A stretch of 64,000 bases of DNA from Pelagibius sp. Alg239-R121 (GTDB taxonomy: Bacteria > Pseudomonadota > Alphaproteobacteria > Kiloniellales > Kiloniellaceae), in contig NZ_CAMZOF010000006.1 in assembly GCF_947331435.1 (NCBI RefSeq), positions 186,001 through 250,000 on the forward strand, written 5' to 3'. Made by a program: the position numbers and the translations under genes. How positions within the stretch are numbered: the stretch's first letter is position 1; each line of letters starts with the position of its first letter. Shown one piece after another: positions 7,843-16,081 of the stretch. The notes below the pieces were generated by a model. That model saw only the letters and a program-made list of their open reading frames with translations. It searched no databases and had not been told where the DNA came from.

Positions 7843-10212
7843 ATGATGAGCATGTCTGACGCTAAAGCGCCGGCCAGCGCCAGATCACCGCTGCTCGCAA
7901 AGATCGAAGAGCTGATCTTCGGGCACAGGAAGATCATTTTGGGATTCTTTCTGCTCGCGACGCTCTTCATGGGCTATCAGACATCTCTGCTGCGTATCGA
8001 CGCAGGCTTCGAAAAACAGCTGCCGCTGCGCCATCCCTATATGCAGACCTTCATCCAGCATAAAGAGGAATTCGGCGGTGCCAACCGGCTGTTGATCGCG
8101 GTCAGGGCCAAGGACGGCGACATTTTTACGCCCGCTTTTTTCTCCGCGATGAAAGCGGTCACGGACGAAGTGTTCTTCCTGCCAGGCGTGAACCGCAGCA
8201 CGGTGCGCTCCATCTACACGCCGAATGTACGCTTTATCGAGATTGTCGAAGGCGGGTTCTCGGGCGGCAATGTCATTCCCGCGGAGTTCAAGCCGACACC
8301 GGAATACCTGGCCGAAGTGCGTGAGAACATATTGAAGTCCGGGGTTGTGGGGCGGCTTGTCGCCAACGACTTCAGCACTGCGATGGTTTCGGCACAATTG
8401 GTCGAAATAGACCCGGCAACAGGACAGCGGCTGGATTACCTGAAGGTTGCAGAACAGCTTGAAGCCCGGATCCGAGATAAATACGTCGATGAAGATGTCG
8501 ATGTTCATATCATCGGCTTCGCCAAGGCGGTTGGGGATATCGCCAACGGCGCGCTTGGCGTGATCCTCTTTTTCGGCATCGCCTTCGTGATCACCGCGGC
8601 AATCGTTTATCTCTTCACCCATTCGCTCAGGATGACCCTGCTGCCGCTATTCTGCTCCCTGGTGGCTGTCGTATGGAACATGGGACTCTTGACCCTTTTC
8701 GGGTTCGGTCTGGATCCCATGTCGATCCTGGTTCCGTTCCTGGTGTTCGCGATCGGCGTGTCACACGGTGTACAGATGATCAATGCCGTGGGGGCCGAGG
8801 TGTTCGATGGTGCGGATAATCTCAGCGCCTCCCGCACGGCATTCCGCCGGCTTCTCCTGCCTGGCGGTGTGGCCTTGCTGAGCGATACCATCGGCTTTCT
8901 GACAATCCTGCTGATCGAAATCCGGATCATCCAGGAACTAGCGGTCACCGCCAGCCTGGGCGTCATGGTGATCATCCTGACCAACCTGATCTTGCTGCCG
9001 ATCCTCCTGTCGTACGTCACCCTGGGCGACAGCTACCGCAAACGCATGCATGAAGGGGCCAAACGCCGTGAGCCTCTCTGGCGTCTTCTGGCCAAGGTTG
9101 CCGATCCAAAAGTCGCCCTTGGCAGTATCGTCTGCGCCCTGCTGCTGCTGGCCTGGGGGCTTTACGAAGCGCCAAATCTAAAGATCGGCGATATTCATGC
9201 GGGCGTTCCCGAGCTCCGGCAGGATTCGCGATACAATCGGGATACAGCCGTTATCACTGAACGCTTCTCAATTGGCGTGGATGTCATCACCACTATTGTA
9301 GAGACCGTTCCCGACGGCTGTATCGAACATGACATCATGGACCGCATTGACCGCTTCCAATGGCAGATGGCGAACGTGCCGGGCGTGCAGTCGACCATAT
9401 CCATGCCGCAGGTGGCCAAAGTCATCAACGCGGGTTGGAACGAAGGCAATTTGAAGTGGCGGATTCTGCCCAGAAACCCGCAAACCATGGTGCAGGCGGT
9501 TTCCTCCATCGAGACCTCGACCGGTCTGCTGAATAAGGACTGCAGCGTCCTGCCGGTCTTGATCTTCACCGAAGACCATAAGGCAGAGACGATTGCCCGG
9601 GTGATCGAGGCCGTGAAGGCTTTTGCGGAAGAGAACAACAGCGACCGCCATACCTTCCGCTTGGCCACCGGCAATGTCGGAGTCATGGCCGCGACAAACG
9701 AGGTGGTGCAGGCCGCGCAGACCGAGATGCTGTTGTGGATTTATGCAGCCATTATCGTGCTGTGTTTTGCGACATTCAGATCCTGGCGCGCGACCCTCTG
9801 CATCGTATTGCCGCTCAGTTTAGTGTCTGTGCTCGGTTATGCGGTGATGAGTCTGCTGGGGATCGGCCTGAAAGTCTCCACCTTGCCGGTCGCGGCACTG
9901 GGTGTCGGTATCGGTGTTGACTATGGCATCTACATTTTCAGCCGCTTTCGCACGCTGCTGAACGAAGGCGGTCTCGGTCTGCACGATGCCTATGAAGAAA
10001 CTTTGAGAGTCACCGGCAATGCGGTGCTGGTGACCGGGCTGACATTGGCGATCAGCGTCAGCACCTGGGCGTTTTCAGCACTGAAGTTCCAGGCTGATAT
10101 GGGCGTCCTGCTGGCCTTCATGTTCTTGGCCAACATGCTGGGCGCTCTGCTGCTGCTCCCGTCACTGGCCTTTGTCGTTTACTCCTTTCTGCGCCGTAAG
10201 CGCGGCGCCTGA
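7843..10212 (+). CDS. RND superfamily (MMPL-type) transporter
   Basis: 789 residues in the duplicated RND layout. Transmembrane helix 1 lies at about residues 29-47, followed by a large periplasmic loop to about 215 and helices 2-6 to about 395. Helix 7 is near 423-440, followed by a second periplasmic loop to about 625 and helices 8-12 to the end. The helix-10 region of the second half has GVGIGVDYGIYIFSRFR, the MMPL proton-relay Asp motif; the equivalent first-half motif reads GVSHGVQ, so one Asp is replaced by His. MMPL-type RND proteins move lipids or hydrophobic molecules. With the DUF1302, DUF1329 and YCF48 proteins beside it, an inner-membrane motor of a trans-envelope lipid route is inferred; direction is unknown. 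Start could be 7843, 7846 or 7852 (three close ATGs after AAGAAAGG). Confidence 0.88.
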   Translation: MMSMSDAKAPASARSPLLAKIEELIFGHRKIILGFFLLATLFMGYQTSLLRIDAGFEKQLPLRHPYMQTFIQHKEEFGGANRLLIAVRAKDGDIFTPAFFSAMKAVTDEVFFLPGVNRSTVRSIYTPNVRFIEIVEGGFSGGNVIPAEFKPTPEYLAEVRENILKSGVVGRLVANDFSTAMVSAQLVEIDPATGQRLDYLKVAEQLEARIRDKYVDEDVDVHIIGFAKAVGDIANGALGVILFFGIAFVITAAIVYLFTHSLRMTLLPLFCSLVAVVWNMGLLTLFGFGLDPMSILVPFLVFAIGVSHGVQMINAVGAEVFDGADNLSASRTAFRRLLLPGGVALLSDTIGFLTILLIEIRIIQELAVTASLGVMVIILTNLILLPILLSYVTLGDSYRKRMHEGAKRREPLWRLLAKVADPKVALGSIVCALLLLAWGLYEAPNLKIGDIHAGVPELRQDSRYNRDTAVITERFSIGVDVITTIVETVPDGCIEHDIMDRIDRFQWQMANVPGVQSTISMPQVAKVINAGWNEGNLKWRILPRNPQTMVQAVSSIETSTGLLNKDCSVLPVLIFTEDHKAETIARVIEAVKAFAEENNSDRHTFRLATGNVGVMAATNEVVQAAQTEMLLWIYAAIIVLCFATFRSWRATLCIVLPLSLVSVLGYAVMSLLGIGLKVSTLPVAALGVGIGVDYGIYIFSRFRTLLNEGGLGLHDAYEETLRVTGNAVLVTGLTLAISVSTWAFSALKFQADMGVLLAFMFLANMLGALLLLPSLAFVVYSFLRRKRGA

Positions 10213-10329
10213 TTGCGATTTCGTCAACAAACTCGGCGCACGAGACTTTGACCAACTCATAAGAGGGTGACTCCAAGTTCCTGAGCATTTCAGTCGGGAA
10301 CGATCGCACTCTGGATAACAAGCACGAAG

Positions 10330-10860
10330 ATGAATCTTATATTTCGCCTGTTTCGCGTTCTCCTGGCCGGATTGTTCCGGTCCAAGGTGGGCTTTCTCGA
10401 TGAATCCGTGGTGTCGTTCCGGGTTCTACCCAACGACCTCGATTTTAATCTGCATATGAATAACGGCCGATACCTCACGATCATGGATCTGGGCCGGTTC
10501 GATCTGATGCAGCGCAGCGGTCTGACGGGAATCGCGATTAAGAACCGCTGGATGCCTGTCGTTGCGTCACAGGTGATCAACTACCGCCGGTCCTTGGCAC
10601 CCTTTCAACTTTACAGCCTGCACAGCCGTATCCTCGGGTGGGACGAGCGCTTCGTATATTTCCTTCAGCAGTTTCGCAGTGATGGAAAATTGGCGGCTTC
10701 CGCGTTGGTAAAGGCCGGTATCGTCGCCAATGGCAAAAGCCTGACGATAGAGGAGATGCTCCCGCTTGTCGGCTACATGGGACCCAAGCCACTGCTGTCG
10801 CCGGAGGTTACGGCTTGGCGCGGCACTGAGGAATGGTTGCGATCCGGCGCAGATGGCTAA
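10330..10860 (+). CDS. 4HBT-like acyl-CoA thioesterase family protein
   Basis: 176 residues. The segment DLDFNLHMNNGRYLTIMDLGRFD has the hot-dog thioesterase signature (Asp, HMNN and Tyr around the active site) and resembles the 4HBT_2/THEM6-like group. A short hydrophobic N-terminus (about residues 1-20) may attach it to the membrane. It would hydrolyse an acyl-CoA thioester. It lies 117 bp behind the RND transporter on the same strand and may be part of the same lipid-handling unit. The gene is convergent with the GNAT gene. Confidence 0.75.
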   Translation: MNLIFRLFRVLLAGLFRSKVGFLDESVVSFRVLPNDLDFNLHMNNGRYLTIMDLGRFDLMQRSGLTGIAIKNRWMPVVASQVINYRRSLAPFQLYSLHSRILGWDERFVYFLQQFRSDGKLAASALVKAGIVANGKSLTIEEMLPLVGYMGPKPLLSPEVTAWRGTEEWLRSGADG

Positions 10861-10943
10861 CACCAAGGCGCATTGAAATGCTCCATAGAGATTGTCTAGA
10901 GGGGCCACCAGGTCGGAGAAGGTGTGTGGACGATACCGCCGTT

Positions 10944-11828
10944 TTAAGCGAAGGCTTGGGCAGCGATCGCATAATAATGCTTTGGACGGGCAGCCGTTTC
11001 TTTAACTCCCCGAAGCATAATCGGCGGCTTGTCGTCTTCTTCGAACCCCAGGGATTCAAGGACTGGAAAGAGAGACTTCTGGCGGGCTGGGAGGTCGATC
11101 CGGAAGGGCCCGTCGCTGTTTGCCGTTAAAGCCGCCACTATGGCCAGGGCAGCATCGTCATTGGGGGCGATGATTGGACCCAGGACGGCAAGTTCACCCT
11201 GTCTGACCAGAAGCCCATAGCCTGTGGCGGCTGCGCCTTCGAACAGAACGCAACCGGTTTTTGCCTGGTCGATCCTATGGCCGAGAAGGCAGTCGCGCCG
11301 ATAGCCAAAGGCTGCTGCATCGAGATCGATAACGGTATTCGTCAAACGCTCATCCAGAGGCGCCAACCTGCGATCGTTTGCGTGGGAGGTGACGGCCGAA
11401 GTTGGAACGTTCGTAGGCGCGACGAATTTGTGCAGGGTCTCGACAGTTCGAAACCCAAGCTTCTCATAGAGTGGTAAGCCGATCAGAGTGGCAATCAAGG
11501 AAAGTGGAACGGGCGGCTGGCTGTTGGAGGCCCAGCGGATGGCTTCTCTGACTAAGGCTTCGCCCAGGCCCCGACGGCGCGCTTTGCTGTCGACAATTAC
11601 CATACCTAGAGCCGCCGATTGAACGCTGCCGGAATCTCCATAGGGAATGACAGCTGCGCTAGAGACGATTTCGCCCGAGTCAGCCCGATGACCGAAGACG
11701 TTGCCCGAACGCAAAATCGTTAGCCAGTCCTCTGAACTGTGAGGCCAATTCTGAGCCAACGAAAGTTGCCGAAGGCCGCTCAGATCATTCAAAGAGAATT
11801 GCGTGATTGGCCAAACCTGTCCGATCAT
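10944..11828 (-). CDS. GNAT family N-acetyltransferase, two-domain
   Basis: 294 residues. The N-terminal half is a GNAT fold: the acetyl-CoA pyrophosphate loop is ARRRGLGEALV (about residues 84-94) and LYEKLGFR follows as motif B. The C-terminal half (about 165-290) resembles a second, degenerate acetyltransferase-like domain seen in YitH-type proteins, with VRQGELAVLGPIIAPND and LESLGF. The substrate is not predictable. The ATG overlaps the stop of the 84-residue gene upstream as ATGA, so translation is coupled. Confidence 0.78.
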   Translation of the reverse strand: MIGQVWPITQFSLNDLSGLRQLSLAQNWPHSSEDWLTILRSGNVFGHRADSGEIVSSAAVIPYGDSGSVQSAALGMVIVDSKARRRGLGEALVREAIRWASNSQPPVPLSLIATLIGLPLYEKLGFRTVETLHKFVAPTNVPTSAVTSHANDRRLAPLDERLTNTVIDLDAAAFGYRRDCLLGHRIDQAKTGCVLFEGAAATGYGLLVRQGELAVLGPIIAPNDDAALAIVAALTANSDGPFRIDLPARQKSLFPVLESLGFEEDDKPPIMLRGVKETAARPKHYYAIAAQAFA

Positions 11829-12079
11829 TCCGCCTGTTCATCGTCGTCTTGAGTTCTGGCCAATTCGTCCATAAGACGTTTTGCAAAGGCGCCGTTGTCG
11901 GTACGTGCCAGCAAAAACTGCTCTATGACCTTGCGCGCGGCCTTTTTGTCGTAGGGTTCCGACTCCGGATTGTCGACCTTCTGCTGTACCTGCTTCAGAA
12001 TTTCGGGATCAATCGACTCTCGTAATTCGGCAAGCTGGCGGAGGAGGGCTTCGCGATCAACGGGTTCGTCTTCAGCCAT
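11825..12079 (-). CDS. conserved-looking small acidic protein of unknown function
   Basis: 84 residues from the ATG at 12079; a TTG at 12088 would add three. No recognisable domain. The protein is highly charged, without hydrophobic segments, and predicted mostly helical (DREALLRQLAELRESIDPE, ARKVIEQFLLAR). It overlaps the GNAT gene by 4 bp, which suggests joint function, for example as a partner or substrate of the acetyltransferase. It is real rather than a shadow frame because of the coupling and because no better frame competes. Confidence 0.6.
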   Translation of the reverse strand: MAEDEPVDREALLRQLAELRESIDPEILKQVQQKVDNPESEPYDKKAARKVIEQFLLARTDNGAFAKRLMDELARTQDDDEQAE

Positions 12080-12401
12080 AATTTGCAATCGGAGTAGTTG
12101 AAGGATGGGCAGTGGTTTGCGATCACTCGAAGCTTATGCCGAATCATTGTGTTTGGCTATCTTACCGAGATGGCCGGAGTCTGATCGTTTTCACTTTGAA
12201 TCCGGGGGAAACTTGATTCAGCCTCTTATTCTTTAGACTAGGGGCTGATTCATGTTCTTGAGACACGCGCTTGCAGGCACGACAAAGGGATGGTAATAAT
12301 AATTAGTAAACCATAAAATGTAGATAAAAAACAATAGGTTAGAGAATTTTCTGAATTCACTGAACCTAACACGCACGGAAGTTGGAAAGAGTTAGCAGTC
12401 G
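12080..12401. other. intergenic region with repeat copy 2 and AT-rich promoter stretch
   Basis: This 320 bp stretch lies between divergent genes. It holds the second copy of the dispersed repeat (12181-12253). From about 12290 comes a markedly AT-rich tract (AATAATAATTAGTAAACC and following) that probably contains the promoter of the gene at 12402. No convincing coding frame is present. Confidence 0.6.
12181..12253. repeat. imperfect inverted repeats, copy 2 of the dispersed element
   Basis: CTGATCGTTTTCAC at 12181-12194 is identical to 6599-6612. It is followed by TTTGAATCC and then by a hairpin made of TGATTCAGCCTC and GGGGCTGATTCA (10 of 12 positions complementary). Outside the 14-mer and the TGATTCA-type elements the two copies diverge. 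Confidence 0.55.
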
Positions 12402-13130
12402 ATGTCGCTTGGGTTGCACGAACGTAGAGCGAAGCGCCGCCGCCAGTTTTGGTGGGGTGTTATCAAGTGGTTGGTGGCTTTGGCCGTAATCGGCGCGCTG
12501 GGAGTGAAGGCCTATTTCACGGGGTCCGATATTGCACAGCGCGATTTGGTTGCCGAGCAAGAGAAGACCTCGAAGCTGACCGGAGAACTCGCTGCTGTCA
12601 ATCAGACGGTCACTGATCTCAAAGCCCAACTGAATACGGCGAAACTCTCCGCTAACGATTGGCAAAAAAAGTACGAATCAGATGTCCCGACCGGCGCGCT
12701 GAAAGAGGTGCTGGACCTTGCAAGTGGCAAGCTCAGCAACGGCGTGGATATGAACCGTCTGCGGTTCCTGATCGGTTCGGCACAGAATGAGCGCAGCTGT
12801 GACAACGCGCCGGTGACTAAGCGGTTCTTTGTCGGGACTGACCTCTACAGCGGAGCAAACGACTCGGTTTCTTTTGCGAAGTCTGCGATCACGATCACTG
12901 CCAAAGGTGCGTCCGCAAAAGATCCGGCCGGTAATGTCGAGGCCTGGTACGACGCGGCTCAGCCGGTGAAGGTGAATTTCACCATTATCGGCGGCAAGGC
13001 AATCGAGGAAAGCGGCAAGCTCCCGCTGCATCACTCGGTCGTGGTCAATGATTCGGAGTACCGCTTCAGCCTGACTGAAGGTCCACGTGGCTTCGTTATT
13101 ATTTCCGGCGATCGCTGCGATTATCCCTGA
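12402..13130 (+). CDS. membrane-anchored coiled-coil protein of unknown function
   Basis: 242 residues. A basic N-terminus (RRAKRRR) is followed by one transmembrane helix at about residues 18-41, a positive-inside type II anchor. A coiled coil (about 46-86, AEQEKTSKLTGELAAVNQ and following) comes next, then a mostly beta, soluble C-terminal domain (about 95-242) with two Cys residues (SCDNAP and DRCDYP) that could form a disulfide in the periplasm. I do not recognise the family. The layout suggests an envelope scaffold or sensor. The ribosome-binding site is weak (GGAAAGAG about 10 bp upstream). Confidence 0.65.
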   Translation: MSLGLHERRAKRRRQFWWGVIKWLVALAVIGALGVKAYFTGSDIAQRDLVAEQEKTSKLTGELAAVNQTVTDLKAQLNTAKLSANDWQKKYESDVPTGALKEVLDLASGKLSNGVDMNRLRFLIGSAQNERSCDNAPVTKRFFVGTDLYSGANDSVSFAKSAITITAKGASAKDPAGNVEAWYDAAQPVKVNFTIIGGKAIEESGKLPLHHSVVVNDSEYRFSLTEGPRGFVIISGDRCDYP

Positions 13131-13204
13131 ACCGCAAATCACCTGGACACAAAGCATGGCGTTCCTTCAGTTTACGGTTATTGGCGCGGCCTGAAAGGCT
13201 CTGA

Positions 13205-14044
13205 ATGCTCGCCGAGTGGTTCCGATATCTGACCACGCCATGTCCGAGGCACCTGCGCGCACTTGGATATCCTCAACAGATTATTGCGACCCACGCACGC
13301 TACCGGCGTTGCGAGGACGCCTGGCGCCCGCATCTCGAAAGCACGAAGTCTTTCATCTTGGAGAGTGCTGCCGGGGCAAGCGGCAACCGGCGCGCTGTGA
13401 TCCTGGGCTCGGGGTCTCTCCTCGATATTCCTCTCGCCGAACTCTCGAGAGATTTTGAGCAGATCGAGCTTGTCGATATTCTGCATCTCCCCTGGGTCAA
13501 GCGCCGGGGCTTACGATATCCCAACGTTCGCTTTCACGATCTGGATGTCACAGGGCTGTGCGAATCTTTGGTTTCACTGGAAAAACTTGGACGAGGTGCG
13601 CAAGGGCGGCAAACCGAACTTCCACAGACAGAACCGCAGTCTCTGGAACAAAGTTTGAGCTGTGGTCCCATCGATTTTCTCGTTTCCGTAAATCTTCTAT
13701 CACAACTGCCGTTGATGCCGAGCGCCTTTCTCGAAAAGCGATGCCCGGCCTACACGGACGCAGATCGGAAGGCCTTCTCACAAGGCCTGATCGTCAATCA
13801 CCTTCACTGGTTAAAAGCACACACAGATCAGGTGTGTTTGATTACCGACCTGGAGCGGTCGATCTGTGATGGAGCGGGTCATGAGATCGACCGGGAAGAC
13901 GCGCTTTTTGGGGTTGCGCTGCCCGCGCCGGATCGCGAGTGGATGTGGGATATTGCCCTGCAGCCCGAGGTTCACCCTCTGCATGACCTTCGGCACAGGG
14001 TTGGGGGATATTGCAATCTGCGCGAATTTGACTTCGCTTCATGA
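13205..14044 (+). CDS. hypothetical protein with Rossmann/methyltransferase-like core
   Basis: 279 residues, start at 13205 behind AAAGG. The central part has VILGSGSLLDIPL (about residues 66-78), a glycine-rich loop after a beta strand, followed one strand later by IELVDILHLPW. This order resembles an S-adenosylmethionine-binding fold. FLVSVNLLSQLPL is in the place of the usual motif IV. No signal peptide or transmembrane helix. Several Cys residues are present without a metal pattern. A methyltransferase-like function is inferred, and the substrate is unknown. Confidence 0.6.
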   Translation: MLAEWFRYLTTPCPRHLRALGYPQQIIATHARYRRCEDAWRPHLESTKSFILESAAGASGNRRAVILGSGSLLDIPLAELSRDFEQIELVDILHLPWVKRRGLRYPNVRFHDLDVTGLCESLVSLEKLGRGAQGRQTELPQTEPQSLEQSLSCGPIDFLVSVNLLSQLPLMPSAFLEKRCPAYTDADRKAFSQGLIVNHLHWLKAHTDQVCLITDLERSICDGAGHEIDREDALFGVALPAPDREWMWDIALQPEVHPLHDLRHRVGGYCNLREFDFAS

Positions 14045-14414
14045 GGTCTGAATTCAGGGGCCTCAAACTCTCCTTTTCACGTCTCTGATATTTCTGTTGA
14101 AGCCCAAGAAAAATTCAAGAGCAGCAAATTGTCTTGCGTGCATCACCCTTCACTGGTTCTAGGACGGCTAATCGCCCTGAGAAGGTGACATAGTGCACCA
14201 ATCAGAAGAACGTTGAGAGTTTTGACGCTCCGTGGGCAAAGGCGCTTAGCAGGGGCAAAGACGGGGCGCAATTGAAGTCAGTTTTGGCTGGCTTCTCTCG
14301 TTTTATGTACATCAACGTGATTTTCATCTACTAATACTAGTAGAGCGAGCACTCTCTTTAATTCTGTAAGTACGTTCCAACTTTGCCATATTGAGTAATG
14401 ATTGGAGTCGTTTG
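14045..14414. other. AT-richer intergenic region
   Basis: 370 bp without a credible gene. GC content drops relative to the flanks. A small inverted repeat CTACTA-ATAC-TAGTAG lies at about 14328-14343, roughly 70 bp before the next gene, and could be an operator. Nothing else stands out. Confidence 0.45.
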
Positions 14415-15041
14415 GTGCCTGGTTTGTACCGTGCAAAAGTGGAAGGCAAAGTCATTTTAGGACGTGCTGGTTTAGCACTCCCTTTTACGCCCTCCGATGG
14501 TCCTATCTGTTTCGCGCAAGACCATAAGAACTTTTTCGTCTCTCCGATGGTCAACGACTTTAAAAACCCTAAAGCTCCATGGGTCGGTAATCCAGGGCAG
14601 CTGCCAGGTGGCGGGATTAAAACCTTCCACATGGACAACTGCGTTACGGTCTGCGTTGCAGAATTGCAAATGAATGCTGGCAATGGAAACTGTTGGAGCC
14701 GGGCATTCTTCGCCCACCTGTCAGGAGGAAACTGGGACTGGTGCGACTCAGGTGAAAAATTCAAAGATTTTTCGCTAACCGTGAATCCGAATCTTTGCTA
14801 TTCGCTCGTTATCGCAAACTTCAGAACAGGGACAGGGACGACAATTGAAAAAATCCTGAATTCCGGATTTCCAGTCGAAAAAATGTCGGTTTACATCACA
14901 AATATGGGCACGACTGATGTTGCGGTCGAGTTCAGGAACAAAGGCGAATTTGGATTAATTCACTGGTCGGGTGGTAGAAGCGACGAAGAACCTAATGGGT
15001 TCGACCCAAGGGGCATCAAGACCTATTTCAACCTTTCCTGA
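14415..15041 (+). CDS. protein of unknown function with CheD/CNF-like Cys-His pattern
   Basis: 208 residues from GTG 14415, chosen because GGAG lies 8 bp upstream; a TTG at 14391 would add eight residues but has no ribosome-binding site. The protein is Gly-, Asn- and Trp-rich with short beta strands and no signal peptide. The stretch TFHMDNCVTVCVAE followed by RAFFAHLSGGNW resembles the Cys and His strands of the CheD/CNF1/BLF1 glutamine deamidase fold, with Cys76 and His101 as candidate catalytic residues. The spacing of 25 is longer than I remember for those families. Length is close to Burkholderia lethal factor 1. Codon use and base composition are AT-richer than the flanks, suggesting acquisition. 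Function is a hypothesis only. Confidence 0.5.
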   Translation: MPGLYRAKVEGKVILGRAGLALPFTPSDGPICFAQDHKNFFVSPMVNDFKNPKAPWVGNPGQLPGGGIKTFHMDNCVTVCVAELQMNAGNGNCWSRAFFAHLSGGNWDWCDSGEKFKDFSLTVNPNLCYSLVIANFRTGTGTTIEKILNSGFPVEKMSVYITNMGTTDVAVEFRNKGEFGLIHWSGGRSDEEPNGFDPRGIKTYFNLS

Positions 15042-15049
15042 GATTAAGA

Positions 15050-16081
15050 TTAAGCGGAAAAGCCCTCAAGGAAGCTCACCAGATTACTGCCCAACGCGGG
15101 GTTCGCGTAGCCGCCCTCCTGCACGATGACACTTGGCAGTGCCAGCCTGCCTATGACCTTGCCGATTTCGCCAAAGCCCTCGGTCGTGACGGCCAAGCCG
15201 GCAAAGGGGTCGCTTTCGTGGGCATCGAGCCCCAGGGCGACAACCAGAGCGGACGGCGCAAAGGCATCGATCTGTGTGCAGGCGCTATCGAGTGCAGCCA
15301 GGAACGGCTGGTCTCCCGAACCCCGGTCCAGTGGGAAATTGAGATTGTAGCCTATTCCAGCCCCTTCGCCGCGCTCGCTCGCGTAACCCCAATAGAAGGG
15401 ATAGAAGTGTTCGGGATCGGCATGGATCGAGATCGTCAGGACATCGTCCCGACGATAGAAGATGCCCTGTGTTCCGTTGCCGTGGTGAAGATCCACATCC
15501 AGGATGACAACGCGCTCATGATCCTGCCTTAATTCCTGGGCGGCGATCGCTGAATTGTTCAGGTAGCAGAAGCCGCCAGCCATATCGGCAAAGGCGTGAT
15601 GGCCCGGCGGGCGGCAGAGTGCGTAGGCAGCCCGCGCGCCGTCCTCAAGTTGTCGGGTGGCATGAACGGCCGTGTTCATCGATGCCATGACCGATCGCCA
15701 GGTCGTTTCTGAAATGGGACAGGCGGTGTCGGCCATGTGGTAGCCCGCTTGTCCGACGGCGGAGGCCGGATAACCCATGGCGATTCCATGGGGCCGCCCA
15801 TTCGGATGGACGTTGGGTATGACTTCTTCGGAGGCTCCTTCGATCTGACGCCAGCGGTCGTATATGCCTTGCAGAAATTTCAGGTACTCGGGCGTATGAA
15901 TAGCAGCCGCGGGCGCCAATCCGTAGTTGACGGGCTCAGTGATCTTGAAGCCTGATGCCCGGCCGGCCTCCAGTAAAATGTCGGCGCGTTCCGGGGTTTC
16001 CGGATTGGGTTTGGTCGCGCCGCTGGAGAGAAAATGCGCCGGATAATGTTCACTCTGGATTGGGCTGAAGACGAATTTCAT
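15050..16081 (-). CDS. histone deacetylase family / acetylpolyamine amidohydrolase-like
   Basis: 343 residues, the size of bacterial acetylpolyamine amidohydrolases. Zinc and catalytic motifs are complete: RPPGHHAF (tandem His), DVDLHHGNGTQ (zinc Asp and His), LGLDAHESDPF (second zinc Asp) and VQEGGYAN (transition-state Tyr). It would remove acetyl groups from acetylated polyamines or lysines in the cytoplasm using zinc. The SGATKPNPETPERADIL stretch near residues 20-36 is the usual N-terminal loop of the AphA group. It is divergent from the ThDP enzyme with 249 bp between them, and ends 8 bp from the convergent AT-rich gene. Confidence 0.88.
   Translation of the reverse strand: MKFVFSPIQSEHYPAHFLSSGATKPNPETPERADILLEAGRASGFKITEPVNYGLAPAAAIHTPEYLKFLQGIYDRWRQIEGASEEVIPNVHPNGRPHGIAMGYPASAVGQAGYHMADTACPISETTWRSVMASMNTAVHATRQLEDGARAAYALCRPPGHHAFADMAGGFCYLNNSAIAAQELRQDHERVVILDVDLHHGNGTQGIFYRRDDVLTISIHADPEHFYPFYWGYASERGEGAGIGYNLNFPLDRGSGDQPFLAALDSACTQIDAFAPSALVVALGLDAHESDPFAGLAVTTEGFGEIGKVIGRLALPSVIVQEGGYANPALGSNLVSFLEGFSA

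Noticed and set aside
12105-12236. Small open frame of 43 codons across the repeat
   Set aside because: AAGG touches the ATG directly, so there is no usable ribosome-binding site; the translation shows no protein-like pattern and the frame runs through the inverted repeat.
14415-15041. AT-rich gene as part of a toxin-immunity pair
   Set aside because: No small adjacent gene in the same orientation and no secretion genes nearby; only the deamidase-like pattern supports a toxin-like role, so it is kept as a hypothesis.
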